From positions 310,001 to 374,000 of the forward strand of contig JAFFSR010000307.1 of NCBI GenBank assembly GCA_017163975.1: a stretch of DNA of 64,000 nt, read 5' to 3'. The stretch is from Anastatus disparis (Eukaryota > Arthropoda > Insecta > Hymenoptera > Eupelmidae). The notes below the pieces were generated by a model. It made no database searches. It was not told the DNA's origin and was given only the letters and a program-made list of their open reading frames with translations. The translations under genes and the position numbers were made by a program. Positions 9,191 to 19,246 of the stretch are shown piece after piece. Each line of letters opens with the position of its first letter. Positions within the stretch are counted from its first letter, which is position 1.

Positions 9191-11845
9191 ATGAAACGTT
9201 GTGCTGCTATCGACGCGACCACGAGCAAACAGGGCCAAGGTTGGAAAGGTCTCTTTAAAGAAAATAGGGATCTGAGGAAATTAGCCAGGTGTATAAGAGC
9301 GCTGCAGCCGAAGGAATTAATAGAACAGCTGGACCAAAGGGACCTTAGTACCCATGGAGACATAGATGTATTGAAAGAAAGAATGATAAGGTACAACATT
9401 AGTAAGTGCCAACCAGAAATTGATGTTGGGTGGAATCCATTCATTGATGAAAGGGGATTGGAGATGCCAGCGACCACTGCAGCGTTGAATATAATGGAAG
9501 AAGTTCCAGACGTAGATGTTAGGAAAAAGAGAGGCCGATCACCCAAGAAAGTATCAAAAGAAAAAGCTACGGAATCGGAGGCGTGGGAAACCAGTTCACA
9601 AAGTGAGCTTGATGTTTCGGAGAAAAGAGTTATTGATATTCATAGCCCAAGCACTAGCGCAACAGGACAAATGATACCCCTACCAATGAATGCGACACCT
9701 TCAGCGAACTTGGGACGAACAACGGTTACCCTTAAAGCATCTCTGGCTAAGTTGGCTATGATACCTGGATTACAAGAATTCTTGAAGAGAGCAGACTTTG
9801 AAGTGGCAATGATGTCACAATATACAACTACTCCACAAAGTAGTATGAGATCACCGGATTCGAGTAACCCGGAGATACAGGCTCAAAACGAAACAACGGG
9901 AAATAATGAGCAAATAGAGATAATAGAAGAGCAAAACGAGAACCAAGGAACGGAAAACCTTAATAGAAGAACAACACCATCAAGACAGACAGCGCACGCT
10001 AATAGACAGCAGAGACCTCCGCCGCGACCTCAACAAGAGCCCATGGATTCCGATAATGCGATGAAAGAAACGTACGAGCACTTACTGGGAATGATGCAGA
10101 GAAGTAGATTAAACAGCGAAACACCTAAGAGAAGAGAGCGAACGAAGTCAAATATAGATAAGGGTTTACAACAGAAAATAAGAAGAGTCACGGAGCAATT
10201 AACGAGAGAGACAACACGTAGCAAATCAGGGACAGAAACATCTACAAATTTAACGAACAGTCGTCATAGAAGACCAGATTATCAAGATTATAGAGAAAAA
10301 GAGGAAACTTCAAGTGAGAGCTCAAGCTACGAATCTAGCGATAGTGATGAGGACCCTATGCCGCCAAAAGAGAAATATACAAGTAAGAAAAAGAGGCGTC
10401 ATCATAAGAAACGGCCGTCAGACTCGGACACGTACAGCAGTGATAGCGACGCGCCGACCAGAAGACATAAAAAGAAGAGTAAATGTAAGAAGAGTTCACA
10501 TAAACGTAGTGGAGAAAGATGCGTTAGAATTCTGAAAGACTGGAACCTAAAGTTCTCAGGTGAAGGCAAAGAAGGGCCAGAAGACTTTCTAAGACGATTA
10601 TGTAAATGCAAAAAGAATTCAGAATTAAAAACGGAAGAAATTCTGAATGCACTACCTTCAGTCCTGTCAGAATCAGCAAGCAGATGGTTTGATGGCGCTG
10701 AAAAAGGGATTCGTACATGGAAAGAATTTAAGAAAGCTTTTAGACATAGATTCGTTGGTGAGTTACATAAAGTAGATATCTGGGAAGAATTGAGAGCAAG
10801 AACACAAGCAAGAGGAGAATTAATTACCAACTATCTCGATTGCGTAAAAATAATAATTGGACATTTCAAGCGACCACCGTCGCTCAGAAGTATATTGGAT
10901 GTAGTCTATTGTAATTTGCTGCCAGAATACAGAAAACATATGGCAGATAAAACAATAGATTCCTTTATCGCAATCGAGAAGTATGGACACCGGCTAGAGC
11001 GACAGAAAGACTTAGATAAGCGCTACACACCACCACCACCAAAAGAGTCTTCTAAAATACCTGGTGCGGCTTACAAGGGCGCAATAAGACAGAATAAAGT
11101 GGCTGCTGTTAAACAAGAGAGTGAAAGCGAAGAAGAGATAGAAAATAAGAGTATAAAAAAGGGCGGAGAGCAAAAGAAAACGAGAAACAGGACGAAGAAA
11201 ACAAGCGTAAAAGAAGAGCCAATAGCAGCAGTACAAGCAACAGAGATTAATGCGAGCATTCCTACCAAACAACCCAGAGCAGACCAACAATTCACCGGAC
11301 CTCAAGCGACGTATGCGACAGTTCCAACAAAGAACGTAGCACCGAACGCAATAGAGAATGCTTATAGGCAAAATTATTATCCAATGACTCAGACATCACA
11401 AGCTTGGTCGAATCAAAGGCAGTATCGACCAAACACACCTCCAATACAAAGAAGGTGGGATAATAACCCAGCCAATAGGAATTATTCGTCGCGACCATGG
11501 GGTAATAATCGACCAGCTAGAAGTCCACAAGGAGAAAGACGCACACTACCAGCAAGTGGTTCACCATTTTATGGACCATGCTATACATGTCAAAGAGTAG
11601 GACATAGAGCATCAGAATGTCCACAAAGAACATGCTATTAATGTGGTGTGATAGGTCATAGTGCAAATGAGTGTCCAAATAAAATGGCCAAAATGAGTTG
11701 TCAGGTGTGTGGACAACAAGGCACAGTATTCAAAAACTGCAACAACTGTGCACAGCTAAGAGCAAGTTTGGGAAACGGACAAGCGGGGGAGCAGAATCAA
11801 GAGCTGTTCCCCCAGGCAAGCAGCGCCACGACCCAGAATCAATAA
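9191..11845 (+). CDS. gag: Gag polyprotein (interrupted by one in-frame stop)
   Basis: This is the structural protein of the retrotransposon, forming the capsid and binding RNA. Residues ~38-70 (LQPKELIEQLDQRDLSTHGD and following) match the SAP nucleic-acid-binding pattern. Residues ~370-445 are Ser/Asp- and Lys/Arg-rich. Residues ~450-600 carry a Retrotrans_gag-like capsid core (ASRWFDGAE, W-x-EFKKAF, ELRARTQ). CCHC knuckles start at residue ~797 (CYTCQRVGHRASEC) and ~815. TAA at 11639-11641 replaces one residue between the first two cysteines of the second knuckle. The frame then stays open to 11845 through a third, degenerate knuckle (CQVCGQQGTVFKNC, Thr at the His position). A single C-to-T change in CAA would explain the stop. 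ATG 9191 is the first good start after the leader. The 3' end overlaps pol by 148 nt in the -1 frame. Confidence 0.9.
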
Positions 11846-14817
11846 AAGGAAGTGAGCAAATTAAAGTGAGCGAGAGCCATAGAGGAGCAATACCGAAGAG
11901 TGAAGAGCAAATAAAAAGAAAGAATAATTTAATAGAAAAGAGTAAAGAAACAAGAGAACAAATAAAGAGAAATAACAATTTAATAGAAAAGAGTAAAGAA
12001 ATAAGAGAGCAAAGAAACATAAATGGAAATTTATTAGAGAAGAATAAACAAACGAGAGAGCAATTAGATAAAACAAGAGGCAAAGAGTATAAGGATAAAG
12101 AAATCAAGAGCGAACTAAGAAGAAAAAGAGTGAGTACAGAGGCTAGAGAAGGGGTACCTAGTCCTAAATTGCCAAATATTGAAGGAGCAAAGGCTCAAGT
12201 CATTGCATCACAACCAAAGAGCGACGCTCCGTCAATGTATGCATGGCCAAGCTTAGAGCAATTACCATTAAGCACAGGAGACCAATGGAAAGACATCGGA
12301 GAACCAGCGACCACTCAGTTCGATCAAACGTCGATTAATACGAAAGCTTTGGAAAACGTAAGACTTGCGACGCCAGATGAAGTAAGAAACATAGTTAACA
12401 AATTAATAGTTGACACGTTTCCAAAATCTGACGAAGAAGCGGATAATCAAAGCGACCGTATAGCTAATCAGACAAACGGAAAGAACACGGAGCAAATCAA
12501 CGGAACTATAAGATCGACCTTCCATAAAGATTCTGCACATGGTGATTTACTTCCTAAAGGCAAAAATAAAGAGAGAGCAGATATACAGGAAAACAACACA
12601 AAGGATACAACAAGAGATAAAGAGAATAAAAGCAAAACAGAGATAAACAGAAAAGAGCAAACAGATATAGAGCATCAACAAGAATTAGTGAAAGAAAATC
12701 AAAGCATAGGAAAGGAAGATTTTATAGAAAACCCAGTCGCCGCAGTTGGGAGCGAAAACAGACACATGCTCAACGTTGTCATCGGAGGACGTTGTAGAAA
12801 AGCTTTATTCGACTCAGGTGCGACCGTATCAATAGTAGGAGCAGAAATAGCAGAACAGTTCAAAGATAGGTTAGAACCTGCTCAAACCAGAATCTATGGT
12901 GCTATAGGAGGACATGTGCGACCACTAGGAACCCTAAAACTAAAATTAGATGTTGATGGTCATATACACACTCTACCAGTTAGAGCACTAAAAGAACTGG
13001 ATCAGGAGATGGTTTTAGGAATGGATTTCTGCAATCTATGGGACGTCGATACACGACTGGCAAGAGGATTATGGAGAGTCCATGAAGGAGAGTGGCATAA
13101 ATTCCACAATGAAGAGGGAGATGAGGATGTGAAGTTGTTTGGAGAATGTGCAGGAATAAGCGAGATTAACAGCGCTCAAAGAAAGAAAATAGAGAAGCTA
13201 GTTAAGAAAACATTACCACCTCCATCAGAGACTCTCGGAGCGACGCGACTAACTGAGCACCATATCAGGGTATTTGACGAAATACCAATAAAACATAGGT
13301 TAAGAAGGATGTCACCAAAGATGTTAGAGATAGCACAAAGTACAGTAAAAGATATGTTAAAAGAAGAAATCATAGAGCGGTCAGCGAGTGAATGGAGCAG
13401 TGCACCAGTCATGGTGAGGAAACCAAACGGGGAATATCGTTTCTGCGTAGACTATCGTGACCTAAACAAGGTAACCATCAAGGATGCATACCCAATACCA
13501 AGTATTGATTCCATCTTAGATAAGCTGAGAAAAGCGAAATACATATCAACGATCGACCTAAAACAAGCTTATTTTCAAGTGGTAATGGAAGAATCAAGCA
13601 GGAAATACACAGCTTTCTCAGTACCTGGAGAAGGTCTCTTTCAGTTCAGACGCCTACCGTTCGGTTTGACTAACGCACCAATGACATTTCAGCGGCTCAT
13701 CGACGCCCTCTTTGGGACAGAATTCGAACCATATGTGTTCGGTTACCTTGATGATATAATTATCGTAACCGAGACCTTCGAGGAGCATCTAAAATGGCTT
13801 GAAATAGTGCTGAGAAAACTAGTCGACGCGGGTTTATCAGTAAATAGAGAAAAATGTGATTTTTGCTGCTCACAAGTGAAATACTTAGGCTATCTGTTAG
13901 ATGGTGAAGGCTTGCGACCAAATCTAGAAAAGATAGCACCAGTGATAGAATACCCTGCACCAAGGAATGTGAGACAACTACGAAGATTTCTAGGTATGAT
14001 AGGGTGGTACTCAAGATTCATAGATAAAGACTCAGAAATGAAGATACCTCTCTTGAAGTTACTACGTAAGGATAAGAAATGGGAATGGACTGAGGATCAA
14101 GAGGAAGCATTCAATTGGTTTAAGAAAGCTCTAACAACAGCACCAGTCTTAGCTCGACCAGATTTCTCGAAACAATTCACCATTCAATGCGACGCGAGTA
14201 ACTATGCGGTAGGAGCAGTACTAACACAAGAGCATGAAGATGGAGAACACCCAATAGTATATATCAGCAGAGTATTAACAGCAGCAGAGAAAAATTACTC
14301 AACAACAGAAAAAGAGTGCTTAGCTGTAATCTGGGCTATAATTAAGCTGCGACCTTACTTGGAAGGATATTTCTTCAAAGTAATCACAGATCATAGCGCG
14401 CTAAAACGGCTAAGAACTATGAAAGAACCAACTGGTAGACTCGCAAGATGGGCGTTAGAGTTACAACAATGGGAGTTCGAAATTATACACAGAAGAGGCG
14501 CATTGAATCAATTACCAGACGCGTTATCTAGGATGTACGAAAATGACGAGGAAATTTCAGCATTCTCGGAGATCAGCGACCCTTGGTATATTAAAAAGCG
14601 TCAAGAAGTAGAAGAGTATCCTTTTAAATACCCAAGCTGGAAAGTAGAAGAAGATTTATTATATAAATATCGACGCGACCCACTTATAGACCCAATAACA
14701 ACACCAGAAGAAGGATGGAGATTAGTAGTACCAGTGGAACATAGAGAGAGAGTGTTACAAGACGCGCATCGTGCACCCTCTATGGGACATTTAGGGGTGG
14801 GGGAAGACTTACGATAG
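11698..14817 (+). CDS. pol: Pol polyprotein, part 1: protease, reverse transcriptase, RNase H
   Basis: Translation should enter from gag by -1 frameshifting at 11776; the ATG at 11698 is probably not a start. A long charged linker precedes an aspartic protease (FDSGATVSIVG, Asp codon near 12811). The reverse transcriptase follows: YRFCVDYRDLN, FGLTNAPMTFQR and the catalytic YLDD at 13744-13755. RNase H starts near CDASNYAVGAVL (14188) and ends near DALSR (14530). The integrase zinc-binding His pair begins at HRAPSMGHLG. The frame is then lost at a run of five G (14799-14803). One G fewer would keep the frame into the next entry, so this is either a single insertion or a homopolymer sequencing error. 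Confidence 0.95.
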   Translation: MSGVWTTRHSIQKLQQLCTAKSKFGKRTSGGAESRAVPPGKQRHDPESIKGSEQIKVSESHRGAIPKSEEQIKRKNNLIEKSKETREQIKRNNNLIEKSKEIREQRNINGNLLEKNKQTREQLDKTRGKEYKDKEIKSELRRKRVSTEAREGVPSPKLPNIEGAKAQVIASQPKSDAPSMYAWPSLEQLPLSTGDQWKDIGEPATTQFDQTSINTKALENVRLATPDEVRNIVNKLIVDTFPKSDEEADNQSDRIANQTNGKNTEQINGTIRSTFHKDSAHGDLLPKGKNKERADIQENNTKDTTRDKENKSKTEINRKEQTDIEHQQELVKENQSIGKEDFIENPVAAVGSENRHMLNVVIGGRCRKALFDSGATVSIVGAEIAEQFKDRLEPAQTRIYGAIGGHVRPLGTLKLKLDVDGHIHTLPVRALKELDQEMVLGMDFCNLWDVDTRLARGLWRVHEGEWHKFHNEEGDEDVKLFGECAGISEINSAQRKKIEKLVKKTLPPPSETLGATRLTEHHIRVFDEIPIKHRLRRMSPKMLEIAQSTVKDMLKEEIIERSASEWSSAPVMVRKPNGEYRFCVDYRDLNKVTIKDAYPIPSIDSILDKLRKAKYISTIDLKQAYFQVVMEESSRKYTAFSVPGEGLFQFRRLPFGLTNAPMTFQRLIDALFGTEFEPYVFGYLDDIIIVTETFEEHLKWLEIVLRKLVDAGLSVNREKCDFCCSQVKYLGYLLDGEGLRPNLEKIAPVIEYPAPRNVRQLRRFLGMIGWYSRFIDKDSEMKIPLLKLLRKDKKWEWTEDQEEAFNWFKKALTTAPVLARPDFSKQFTIQCDASNYAVGAVLTQEHEDGEHPIVYISRVLTAAEKNYSTTEKECLAVIWAIIKLRPYLEGYFFKVITDHSALKRLRTMKEPTGRLARWALELQQWEFEIIHRRGALNQLPDALSRMYENDEEISAFSEISDPWYIKKRQEVEEYPFKYPSWKVEEDLLYKYRRDPLIDPITTPEEGWRLVVPVEHRERVLQDAHRAPSMGHLGVGEDLR
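11770..11813 (+). promoter_or_regulatory. Programmed -1 ribosomal frameshift signal
   Basis: The heptamer G GGA AAC (11770-11776) is in the gag frame (codons GGA at 11771 and AAC at 11774), so it has the canonical X XXY YYZ form. Eight nucleotides later a stem GGGGGA (11785-11790) pairs with TCCCCC (11808-11813). Loop GCTG (11803-11806) can also pair with CAGC just downstream, so a pseudoknot is possible. Slipping -1 moves ribosomes from gag into the pol frame, which is open from before 11698. Confidence 0.8.
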
Positions 14818-15820
14818 AATCGTAAGTGAGTATTATTGGCCTGGAGTCTACCATGATACTCATGTCTTTATACAAGAATGTAAGGAGTGCCAGATGTATA
14901 AAGTACCACAAACTGGGCAACAAGGACTTATGGGCAAAAGAATCGTAGAGCGACCATGGGTGGTTGTGGCAGCAGACCTAATGGAGTTTCCACCGAGTAA
15001 AAGTCAATTTAAATACTTGGTAGTATTCCAAGATTTATTCACAAGATGGGTAGAAGTAAAACCCCTTAGATCAGCTGATGGCAAAGGAGTAGCAAAAGCG
15101 TTAGAAGAATTGATTTTATTTAGATGGGAAACACCAGAATACCTACTCACAGATAATGGGAAAGAGTTCGACAATAAACATTTAAAACAAGTTTTAGAGG
15201 AATATGGAGTAAGACACGTGACCACACCACCATACCACCCACAAGCAAACCCAGTAGAAAGAAGTAACAGAACATTAAAAACAATGATAGCTACTTTTGT
15301 CGGCGTAGACCATCGAAATTGGGACCAACATATACATGAGTTTAGACACGCAGTAAATACAGCGACGCAAGCAACAACTAAAGTTTCACCAGCCTTCTTG
15401 AATTATGGAAAACAACCGAAACCAGTTAAAAGTCTGCGACGCGAAGTAGAAACAACTAAACCAGTAGTAAAAATAGACCCAGAGATATGGAAAGACAGAA
15501 TGAAAAGATTAGATGCACTAAGAGATTTAGTGGCTAAATTTATAGATGATACTCAAGAGAAACAAGAAAAGAGATATAATAAAGGGAAACGAGACGTTGG
15601 GTTTTTCGTGGGAGATTTAGTAATGCGACGCGCTCACGTGTTATCAAACGCAGCACAACGTTTCTCCGCGAAACTAGCACCTAAATACGAAGGGCCATAT
15701 AAAATCTTAGAGGTGAAATCACCTACGGTTTATATAGTAGAGACGGGAACGAATAAGCAAATAGCGAAGGCACACGTAAATGATCTAAAGCGATATATAC
15801 CCCCGCGAAACCTTAAATAA
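14818..15820 (+). CDS. pol: Pol polyprotein, part 2: integrase
   Basis: This is the continuation of pol in the next frame. C-x2-C of the HHCC zinc finger is CKEC (about 14878). The DDE catalytic core has Asp in AADLMEF (about 14975), Asp in LTDNGKEF (about 15150) and Glu in NPVERSNRTLK (about 15258). The C-terminal GPY/F module is KYEGPYKILEV (about 15686). It inserts retrotransposon cDNA into the host genome and would be released from Gag-Pol by the protease. All catalytic residues are present. Stop at 15818-15820, 60 bp before ORF3. Confidence 0.95.
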
Positions 15821-15858
15821 TTGGGATCTAATTGAGCTGTACATAGATAGAATAAGTT

Positions 15859-15880
15859 TTTTTTGTTGTTTTTTTTGTAG
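15859..15880 (+). promoter_or_regulatory. Candidate splice acceptor directly before ORF3
   Basis: A T-rich tract interrupted by single Gs ends in TAG at 15880, and the ORF3 ATG is the very next triplet (15881-15883). This is a good acceptor. With the donor at 8083 it would yield a spliced ORF3 message. Confidence 0.55.
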
Positions 15881-17404
15881 ATGATCAGATTTCCAGCTAG
15901 TAGCACTAAAAGAGCTCGTGCAGCCAGAGCCAGAGTGCAAGCGACCCCTCATCAGCGCTACCCTGAGTACAGAGAGCCTGATGATTCCGCGACCATTTCT
16001 CAATACCCGGCGTTAACGGTGGCATTACCACCCGCTCCAGAAGAAAGGACTGAAGCACTCAGTCAAGTACAGGAGGTAGTAATCCACCAACCAACCCAGG
16101 AAATACCTTCTTCACGGCACCAAGAAAAGACACTTTCTTGGGCAGATGAAGTCGAGGAGGAATTAGAGGAAATACGACGCGACCAGGGTAGATTAGGAGT
16201 ACAAATATCAAGAAAAGAAGTGAAGGTAGAAATTTCATTATTACAAATTGTGTGTTTAGGAGAAGCGACAACTACTACGCCAACCAGCATGCCAAAGGTG
16301 AAGACAGGAGGGCGGGAGATACCAGAGGTACCAAACGCATCTGGTCGTACCAAGCTGGTTAAAGCTCTCGCAAAATGTGAGAAAAGGGCGACCTCATGTA
16401 CAACCTTGCGGCGACCCAAAGCACCTGAACCTTACTCGCTGACGATGCTTCGCAGCGGAACAAGCCAGGAATTGCAGGCGAGCCAACAAGCGGAAGAGGA
16501 ACTGCGGCAATGGTTGGAACGAGAAGAAAGAGAGAGAAGGGAAAAAGAAATCCCAACGCCAACAACCCAGCGACGCGTAAGATGGTCCGAGGCTAGTGTT
16601 TGGCCTGATTTAGCATGGGATAGAGGAGAAGAGGAAGAGGGCGAGGTTATATACCCCATCGAAACTCCAAGGAAGGATGCTGAAACGGGTGAAGGAAGTT
16701 GGGACGAGATCGAGACGGGTAACGCCAAGCAAGTATGGCCGATAGTGAGACATACCGACGGAAGTCGAAGAAGGAGGTATAATCCTTGACGGCAACTCAC
16801 CATCGACGATTACGAGCCGTGTAGCCGGCCTCGATCTCCTAGTCCCGAACTAGAACTGGTAGACCCCCGACCGCCTCCACCAGTTCCAGTATCCCAGCGA
16901 CGCGACCTTAAAGAAATTAAGGATACAGGAGTGATGTTTGGTGGCCTCATTGGCATTCCGACCGATCCATTCATCGACCCACCGTCGAGAACCTGTCTTA
17001 ACTGCTGGAGACCAGGCCACGCAAGACGTAAGTGCCTCCAACCCGCATACCCGGTGCTATGCACCAACTGCGGGAGAAGAGACACCCGTCTTAGTGACTG
17101 CCCCAGATGCGGAGAGGAACACCGGCGATGGCTACGTGAGGTACATGGAAGGGGCGAAATTCCCCGTGAGACCCACCGTCCACCTCCTGATATCCCATTA
17201 AGGCATGTTGAGGACCGAAGAGGACAGAACCTTCCCCAACAACCTCAACCACGACGAACCTCAACAACAACTACAACAACACCAACAACAGAAGAGACGC
17301 GTGCGTTGCTAGACGAGACGCGTCAGTTAATGCAAAGCATCGCGGGGCTCCCAGTGGCGACACAGGATGCTATCCTACGTCGCATATATGGACCAAAGGA
17401 GTAA
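15881..17404 (+). CDS. ORF3: zinc-knuckle protein in the env position (one in-frame stop)
   Basis: The protein is unknown to me. The frame runs 507 codons with a single TGA at 16787-16789, which a C-to-T change in an Arg CGA codon would explain. The N-terminus is basic. Glu-rich, probably helical stretches lie at residues ~85-102 and ~205-225. Residue ~372 begins a gag-type CCHC knuckle, CLNCWRPGHARRKC, followed by CTNCGRRDTRLSDC (Thr at the His position) and CPRCGEEH. The C-terminus is Gln/Thr-rich and ends in a helical-looking tail. I see no signal peptide, transmembrane segment or furin site, so this is not an envelope protein. It sits between pol and the polypurine tract, has its own splice acceptor, and probably binds nucleic acid; the role is inference. 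Confidence 0.8.
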
Positions 17405-17669
17405 GCAGGGAGAGATAAAAGGAAAAGCGACCGAAAAGAAAAAAAAAATAATAGCGACCACACGACCACTAATCACCAGGCACCACAATTAATTCAAGAT
17501 TGTAAGTAATTAAATTTTTTTTTTTATTTATTCTTTTCCTTTGACGAAATGGGTGATAAGGTAGGATTGTTAACAAAACTGTTTTTTTGTAAATAGCGAA
17601 CGAGCAAAACCACAAGTTACTGCGTGCGAGGCGGCGACAAACTTAAACGGTCCACTGCGTGTCCCGCCT

Positions 17670-17682
17670 AAGGGAGGGGGAA
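17670..17682 (+). other. Polypurine tract
   Basis: aagggagggggaa ends two bases before the 3' LTR. It primes plus-strand synthesis. The 265 bp between ORF3 and this tract hold no gene. Confidence 0.85.
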
Positions 17683-17684
17683 TT

Positions 17685-19199
17685 TGTGATGTATAAAACA
17701 TCACAAGTATGCATATATTTGTATTTTTTAAGTTTAAGCGAGTAGAATTTAAAGTTTAATAATTAAATTTTAAGGGATAGAATTAAGAACTGTTTTTATG
17801 TTTATAAAAGATTTTACTTAAATCATCATAAGGATTAAATAAAAAGTAGTTTTATATGTGCTAAGCTTAAAGATAAAAAAAAAAAAAAAAAGAGAGAACA
17901 AGGTTAAGGATTTCAAATTTAATATTAGTTTCTTATTAACACTACACTCTTTGACGTTAAGATTCTTGTTTTTTTTTAAGTTAAACTATTAATTTTAGAT
18001 TTATTATTAATTAAAAGATGTCTTATGGAGCCTTAAGGTTAATATTATTTAAATAACACTGCACTTTTTTTTAAATTCTTATAAAGGACGCGTACACTAT
18101 TATTATGTAATTACTAATTAAATTACATTACACTTTGTATTATTTACGTTGAGATGAAGGTAAACATTCGCTGAGTAAAATAAAACATTAGATTTCACTT
18201 ATATTTTAAATAGGAGACCCGTTAAATTAAATCTTTTCTTCTACTTGGTTAGGGGGAAAATTTTAAATATAAATAAAGAACGCGTATACTGCGATTAAGC
18301 TTTGGCTTTCTTTAACCAAGTTAAGATTTAATAATTAGATTTAAGTTAAGTGAATTGTATAAAAGGAGGATTGAGATAACCGAGGGGAAAAACCTGTAAG
18401 AAAAAAATAAGCATTAGAGATTGAAAAAAAAAAAAAAAGAAAGTAATTGATGAATTGATAGGATTAAAGTTAGATATAATAAAAAGAAATTAAAAAAGAG
18501 TACCACTTACAAGAAACAAACAGGAGGAGATTAATGCAAGCCAGAGAAAGGAAATCAAGGCCACAAGAAGCAAAGTAAAGAGCTCAGTAGCCTGCATCGA
18601 CAAAGTAAGATTAACTCAAGCCAGCAACAGCCTAGATTGATCCTTGGACGAAGAGTATGTGATAGGTCGTCTGAAGAGACACACCAAGAGTCACAACCAT
18701 CCTCAGAGAAGCCCAGAGAGACCAAAGACCTAGAAATAACACGAGATCATGAGTATGTAACACCAACACTCAAGAGTAAAAGATAGGTTAGGGCGTTGCG
18801 ATAGCCTCAACCTCGCGCACACGGACGACGCACACAAAGACAGCGACCAATCTCGGAGTAGTTAGCAACACGGATGCTAACTACAACATTAAAAAGAAAT
18901 CAAAACACCGTCTTCGATTGGAAATCACGAGGAGTCGAAGACGAACGGTGACAAGAAGTAAACAACGACGCGGCGTAGCAGAAACTGTCATGGCGACGGC
19001 ATAAGAGCAAGAAGGATAGATGGAACAGACGACTTCAGGCTATACACACAAGAGGAACAAAGATGAATAGAGAATGCTATGTAGGGGAACACGTACTTGA
19101 AACATATAGAGAGATAGTACACTACATAAAATCTAATGAGTACGAGAAAGTATAGAGGAAATGTACATAGATATAGATATGCATATGTGTATGTGTATG

Positions 19200-19246
<47 letters not shown>

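Noticed and set aside
16059..17085. Overlapping reverse-strand frames opposite ORF3
   Set aside because: Shadows of the ORF3 codons, Ser/Leu-rich with no motif of their own.
15881..17404. ORF3 as an envelope gene
   Set aside because: No signal peptide, transmembrane segment or cleavage site; zinc knuckles instead.
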